DNA of 64,000 bases from an uncultured Christensenellaceae bacterium. GTDB lineage: Bacteria > Bacillota > Clostridia > Christensenellales > Borkfalkiaceae. Below are positions 63,088 through 64,000 of this stretch, piece by piece. Each line of letters starts with the position of its first letter. Within the stretch, counting starts at the first letter, position 1. Made by a program: the position numbers and the translations under genes. The notes below the pieces were generated by a model. That model saw nothing but the letters and a program-made list of their open reading frames with translations, had not been told where the DNA came from and searched no databases. Where the stretch lies: assembly GCA_910586675.1 (NCBI GenBank), contig CAJUJO010000003.1, positions 38,721-102,720 on the forward strand. The letters run 5' to 3'.

Positions 63088-63249
63088 TTATCTTCTCTTT
63101 TGATAACTGTCGCAGCAGGTGCAATGATCGGACTTGCAGTCGCACGTATTTCCTACGTGAATCTTGTCCAGCTCGCAGTGTGCACCGTCGCAGTTAAATT
63201 TACAATCAGTTACTCCGCAGGACACGCCGCAATTAATTTTGTGTTCCAT
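63088..63249 (-). CDS. DUF1540 cysteine-rich small protein
   Basis: A 53-residue protein with eleven cysteines, opening with MEHKINCGVSCGVTDCKF, then NCDGAHCELDKIHVG and a tail with CDCKSDHCTCC. This matches the DUF1540 pattern of small probable metal-binding proteins in spore-formers; the function is unknown. AGGAGG lies 8 bases before ATG 63249. It is divergent from rplI and has its own terminator. Confidence 0.9.
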   Translation of the reverse strand: MEHKINCGVSCGVTDCKFNCDGAHCELDKIHVGNTCDCKSDHCTCCDSYQKRR

Positions 63250-63308
63250 TCGCTTTTCCTCCTTTTCATTCAGTATTCCCGTTTTACGGAAAAATTATCA
63301 AAAGACGA

Positions 63309-63337
63309 TTGACAAAATCGCCCGCAAATTGTAAAAT
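63309..63337 (+). promoter_or_regulatory. Sigma-A promoter of rplI
   Basis: TTGACA (63309-63314), 17-base spacer, TAAAAT (63332-63337), 20 bases before the ATG. Confidence 0.85.
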
Positions 63338-63357
63338 AGAAAAAAGGAGAAATAAAA

Positions 63358-63801
63358 ATGAAGGTCATATTGAAAGCCGACGTAAAAGGCAGCGGAAAGA
63401 AAGGCGATATTCTCGAAGTTTCAGACGGATATGCAAAAAATTTCCTCCTTAAAAAAGGTCTTGCCGAAATAGCGACGGCGAGCGGGATCAATGAAATTCA
63501 GCAAAAACGGACGGCGGATGCCTACCACAAGGCAGAAAATATAAAGGCGTTAAAAGACCTTGCCGCAAAATTGAACGGGACGGAAGCGGTCGTTTCCATT
63601 CGTACGGGGGAAAACGGCAGAACGTTCGGTTCCGTTACGACGGCGCAGGTTTCTTCCGCTTTGGCAGACAGCGGATTTGACATCGACAAAAAGAAAATCA
63701 TTTTGAAAGAAACAATAAAAAATTTAGGCAGTTATAACGCCGAGGTTCGCCTGATGGAAGGCGTATCCGCAAAAATAACGGTAAAAGTAATCCCCGCCTA
63801 A
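63358..63801 (+). CDS. rplI: Ribosomal protein bL9
   Basis: The 147-residue product has the L9 N-terminal domain (VILKADVKGSGKKGDILEVS; GYAKNFLLKKGLA), the long connecting helix and the C-terminal RNA-binding domain (TTAQVSSALADSGFDIDKKK). AAGGAG precedes the ATG. It is monocistronic here, without the usual gdpP before or dnaB after. Confidence 0.96.
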   Translation: MKVILKADVKGSGKKGDILEVSDGYAKNFLLKKGLAEIATASGINEIQQKRTADAYHKAENIKALKDLAAKLNGTEAVVSIRTGENGRTFGSVTTAQVSSALADSGFDIDKKKIILKETIKNLGSYNAEVRLMEGVSAKITVKVIPA

Positions 63802-63815
63802 AAGAACCGTATATC

Positions 63816-63849
63816 AAACAACGCACAACCGAATGGTTGTGCGTTGTTT
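63816..63849 (+). terminator. Terminator of rplI
   Basis: AAACAACGCACAACC pairs with GGTTGTGCGTTGTTT around a 4-base loop, followed by TTTT-like tail. Confidence 0.9.
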
Positions 63850-63862
63850 TCATAAAAGTACA

Positions 63863-64000
63863 TTACAAACATTTCAGAATTTTACCGTGTAAACGGTAGG
63901 TAAAAATATTATCGAGATTCTGATCGTTCTTTCCCGTTGCGACGATAACCCATATTTCTTCCGACGAAGGAAGCCGCCCGAATTCATCCCGAACAATTCC
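63863..64000 (-). CDS. C-terminal end of an unknown protein
   Basis: An open minus-strand frame enters from the right edge and stops at 63863, leaving 45 residues (GIVRDEFGRLPSSEEIWVIV, then a short tail ending ILKCL). Convergent with rplI. No family is recognisable; the frame is chosen because it is open to the edge and has a core-like composition. Confidence 0.45.
   Translation of the reverse strand, partial: GIVRDEFGRLPSSEEIWVIVATGKNDQNLDNIFTYRLHGKILKCL

Overview
The window reads as a chromosomal stretch of an anaerobic, endospore-forming Firmicute of the Clostridia type. It carries the complete spoIIIA operon, spoIVB and a SpoIIM-like gene, the anaerobic class III ribonucleotide reductase nrdDG, strong AGGAG-type ribosome binding sites, and several TTG and GTG starts. 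Nearly all genes are on the minus strand. I see no clear genus-level marker.

Layout from left to right. Positions 1-15030 (minus) hold the sporulation and isoprenoid block: spoIIIAA-AH, asp23, nusB, folD, ispA, dxs, tlyA, nadK, argR, recN, spoIVB, a SpoIIM-like gene and the start of a DacF-like carboxypeptidase. This is the common clostridial order, except that xseA/xseB are missing and spo0A does not follow spoIVB. Positions 15090-19060 hold a GH51 arabinofuranosidase and an NAD(P)-malic enzyme, each a single transcription unit.

Positions 19200-37820 are accessory. An AT-rich defence segment (19239-24017) carries a possible PIN-like nuclease gene and a tight three-gene operon SIR2-HerA-KTSC. 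SIR2-HerA is a known NAD-depleting anti-phage pair; the KTSC third gene is the part I do not recognise as described. An ISLre2 element and a small BspA-type lipoprotein follow. Next comes a cut-down conjugative module (VirB4 ATPase, VirB6/TrbL-like channel protein, pilin-like protein), a 1826-residue Ig-repeat surface protein and a truncated gene broken by an IS3-family remnant. The island ends beside a tRNA-Leu(AAG). An 18-of-19 base direct repeat lies at the end of the KTSC gene and just beyond this tRNA.

Positions 37825-64000 return to core genes: lytic transglycosylase, coaE, polA, tRNA-Leu(CAA), an RNA m5C methyltransferase with a flavodoxin, a run of an M29 peptidase, two G3E metal GTPases and TrkAH potassium uptake, nrdDG under a promoter with two NrdR boxes, fruK with an HD hydrolase, pfkA, then murB-PHP-whiA-dnaE, a solute-binding-like lipoprotein, a DUF1540 peptide and rplI.

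Two genome-wide points stand out. Several genes without a ribosome binding site (nadK, polA, spoIIIAA and perhaps the SpoIIM-like gene) have a good promoter whose predicted start point falls on or next to the start codon, which suggests leaderless mRNAs. Regulation is otherwise readable: sigma-A promoters with 17-base spacers, a sigma-E-like promoter on spoIIIAA, a sigma-G-like one on spoIVB, NrdR boxes, and dyad operators on the flavodoxin and M29 promoters.
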